Below are positions 6,856 to 7,639 of a stretch of 7,639 nt of DNA, piece by piece (positions within the stretch are counted from its first letter, which is position 1; the number at the start of each line of letters is the position of its first letter). A program made the position numbers and the translations under genes. Source of the DNA: Mycoplasmatota bacterium (GTDB lineage Bacteria; Bacillota_I; Bacilli_A; RF39; UBA660); assembly GCA_012510745.1 (NCBI GenBank), contig JAAZHK010000043.1, positions 1 through 7,639 on the forward strand. Reading direction: 5' to 3'. The notes beneath the pieces were generated by a model. It was given only the letters and a program-made list of their open reading frames with translations, did not search any database and was not told the DNA's origin.

Positions 6856-6910
6856 AAAAGACCACCACTAGGTTATTATAATAATATCACTAGCCTATTG
6901 GGTTTTTTTT
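6856..6910. terminator. long hairpin terminator between the AI-2E transporter gene and the alaS operon
   Basis: The outer stem pairs 6856-6863 with 6901-6908 (eight pairs, one G-U in plus RNA). The inner stem pairs 6866-6872 with 6894-6900, with one mismatch (6868/6898). The loop holds a perfect 12-bp palindrome (6873-6884). On the minus strand it follows the transporter stop (6920-6922) by ten bases and leads into TTTTATTTT (6851-6859), as expected of a terminator. On the plus strand it ends in T8 (6903-6910), although no plus-strand gene lies nearby. Confidence 0.65.
6875..6880 (-). promoter_or_regulatory. possible -10 box of the kinase-alaS-holA-trpS operon
   Basis: Read on the minus strand this is TATAAT, 36 bases upstream of the kinase ATG (6838). 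It sits in the hairpin loop palindrome. Initiation near 6868 would give a leader of about 30 bases carrying the AGGAGA site. I see no convincing -35 element or extended TGn. It is the only good -10 match between the transporter and the kinase, but it could be a by-product of the palindrome, with the operon served by read-through. Confidence 0.35.
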
Positions 6911-6919
6911 ATATCTAAT

Positions 6920-7639
6920 CTATTCCTCATTACCTGTAATATTTTCAATAATAGAATATTTTTCATTAATAAAATTCCACACTATCTTTAAAATAGATAT
7001 AATCGGAGTTGCCACTATCATACCAATTATACCAAAAAAAGATCCAAATATCAATAAACCAATCATGATGGTTACAGGATGCAATTTCATAGTTTTGCCC
7101 ATAATAATTGGTTGTAACATTATAGAGTCTAACATTTGAACTAATACAGCTACTATTAAAGTTATAATTCCTGCTAAAGGACTAATAGAAAAACCTACTA
7201 TAACAGCTGGTATAGCCCCTATATAAGGTCCTATATAAGGAATTATATTAGTAAATCCTGCAAATAAACCAAATAATACTGGTGCATTTAAGCCTGCAAT
7301 CATAAAACCTATTGAAGAAATAATAGATACTATTATAGAAATAGTAAAAGTACCGTGAACAAAATTACGTAATGTTACATTTAATTTATCAGTCAAATAT
7401 ATTGAACCATTTTGCCATTTTTTAGGAATAAATCCTAGTATTTGACGTCTAACATTATGAAAATTAATTAACATATAAAAACCAATCATAAAACCTATGC
7501 CTATTGTTATGCCCCCGTTAAAAATAATACTTAAAATTTTAATAATAGTATCAGGTAATTTAGTTGCAATTGAAATACCAAAATTTTCAATAAAATTATA
7601 AATTTCTAATTTGGAAATTTCTAAATTAAAGCCTGATAC
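6920..7639 (-). CDS. AI-2E family transporter, 5' end beyond window
   Basis: The open frame runs to the window edge with no stop, giving the C-terminal 239 residues of an AI-2E (TqsA/YdiK/YrrI) family membrane protein; full members are about 350 residues. Hallmarks are N-I-I-P-Y-I-G-P-Y-I-G-A-I-P-A-V and, nearer the end, L-Q-P-I-I-M-G-K-T-M-K-L-H-P-V-T-I. A glycine-rich hydrophobic run, G-S-F-F-G-I-I-G-M-I-V-A-T-P, follows. Several membrane segments are visible. The family is named for autoinducer-2 export but members carry varied substrates, so none is assigned. An internal ATG at 7489 is not a credible start, because in-frame coding continues upstream. As I recall, the B. subtilis homologue yrrI also precedes alaS; here the kinase gene lies between. 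Confidence 0.9.
   Translation of the reverse strand, partial: VSGFNLEISKLEIYNFIENFGISIATKLPDTIIKILSIIFNGGITIGIGFMIGFYMLINFHNVRRQILGFIPKKWQNGSIYLTDKLNVTLRNFVHGTFTISIIVSIISSIGFMIAGLNAPVLFGLFAGFTNIIPYIGPYIGAIPAVIVGFSISPLAGIITLIVAVLVQMLDSIMLQPIIMGKTMKLHPVTIMIGLLIFGSFFGIIGMIVATPIISILKIVWNFINEKYSIIENITGNEE

Noticed and set aside
6839..6868. GTG start at 6868 for the kinase gene
   Set aside because: The codon lies in the hairpin stem upstream of the gene, lacks a ribosome-binding site, and the extra residues are not family-like. ATG at 6838 has AGGAGA four bases upstream.
6839..6919. T-box riboswitch ahead of the alaS operon
   Set aside because: The spacer is only about 80 bases, already filled by the hairpin, and has no match to the T-box core or a specifier stem-loop.
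1..7639. Alternative genetic code with TGA read as tryptophan
   Set aside because: No gene uses TGA as stop, but all tryptophans at conserved positions are TGG and no reading frame needs TGA read-through. Nine stops are too few to infer anything from the missing TGA.
1..7639. CRISPR array, insertion sequence, prophage, tRNA or rRNA genes
   Set aside because: No spaced direct repeats, transposase motifs, phage structural genes or stable-RNA signatures were found on either strand. Genes fill almost all of the window and no gap exceeds about 80 bases.

Overview
This is a low-G+C (about a quarter G+C by eye) bacterial chromosome segment, densely packed with housekeeping genes. All nine genes read cleanly in the standard code: every tryptophan is TGG and stops are TAA (6) or TAG (3). 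RNase HIII, a CvpA-TrxA pair, an AI-2E family exporter close to alaS, a Firmicutes-style HolA and extended Shine-Dalgarno sites (AGGAGG, AGGTGAT) point to Bacillota. The strong A+T bias and compact genes suggest a reduced, probably host-associated Bacilli lineage near Erysipelotrichia, RF39 or Acholeplasma. That placement is inference.

Layout, left to right. A yigZ/IMPACT-family gene (+, about 30-587) converges on trxA. A 34-bp perfect palindrome covers the yigZ stop and most of the trxA stop. cvpA-trxA form a two-gene minus-strand operon (1622 to 595). It diverges from rnhC (RNase HIII, +, 1703-2605) across an 80-bp promoter region. rnhC converges on the end of a four-gene minus-strand operon running from 6838 down to 2617: a dNMP-kinase-like P-loop protein, alaS, holA and trpS. 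Upstream of that operon, behind a hairpin at 6856-6910, lies the 3' part of an AI-2E family transporter gene that runs off the right edge.

The long operon joins translation (AlaRS, TrpRS) with DNA replication and nucleotide supply (HolA clamp-loader delta subunit, putative dNMP kinase). Gene junctions in it are 0 to 16 nt. rnhC/cvpA/trxA look like the remains of a neighbourhood I recall from Bacillus, and AI-2E/alaS recalls the B. subtilis yrrI-alaS order.

I see no mobile element, CRISPR array, RNA gene, defence locus or other new multi-gene system. The most notable item is the alanyl-tRNA synthetase. It is a compact 586-residue form that lacks the beta-barrel part of the editing domain and the whole C-terminal region. 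Its signature segments resemble, from memory, the short AlaRS of Candidate Phyla Radiation bacteria more than a canonical Firmicutes AlaRS, yet it sits at a Bacillus-like locus.
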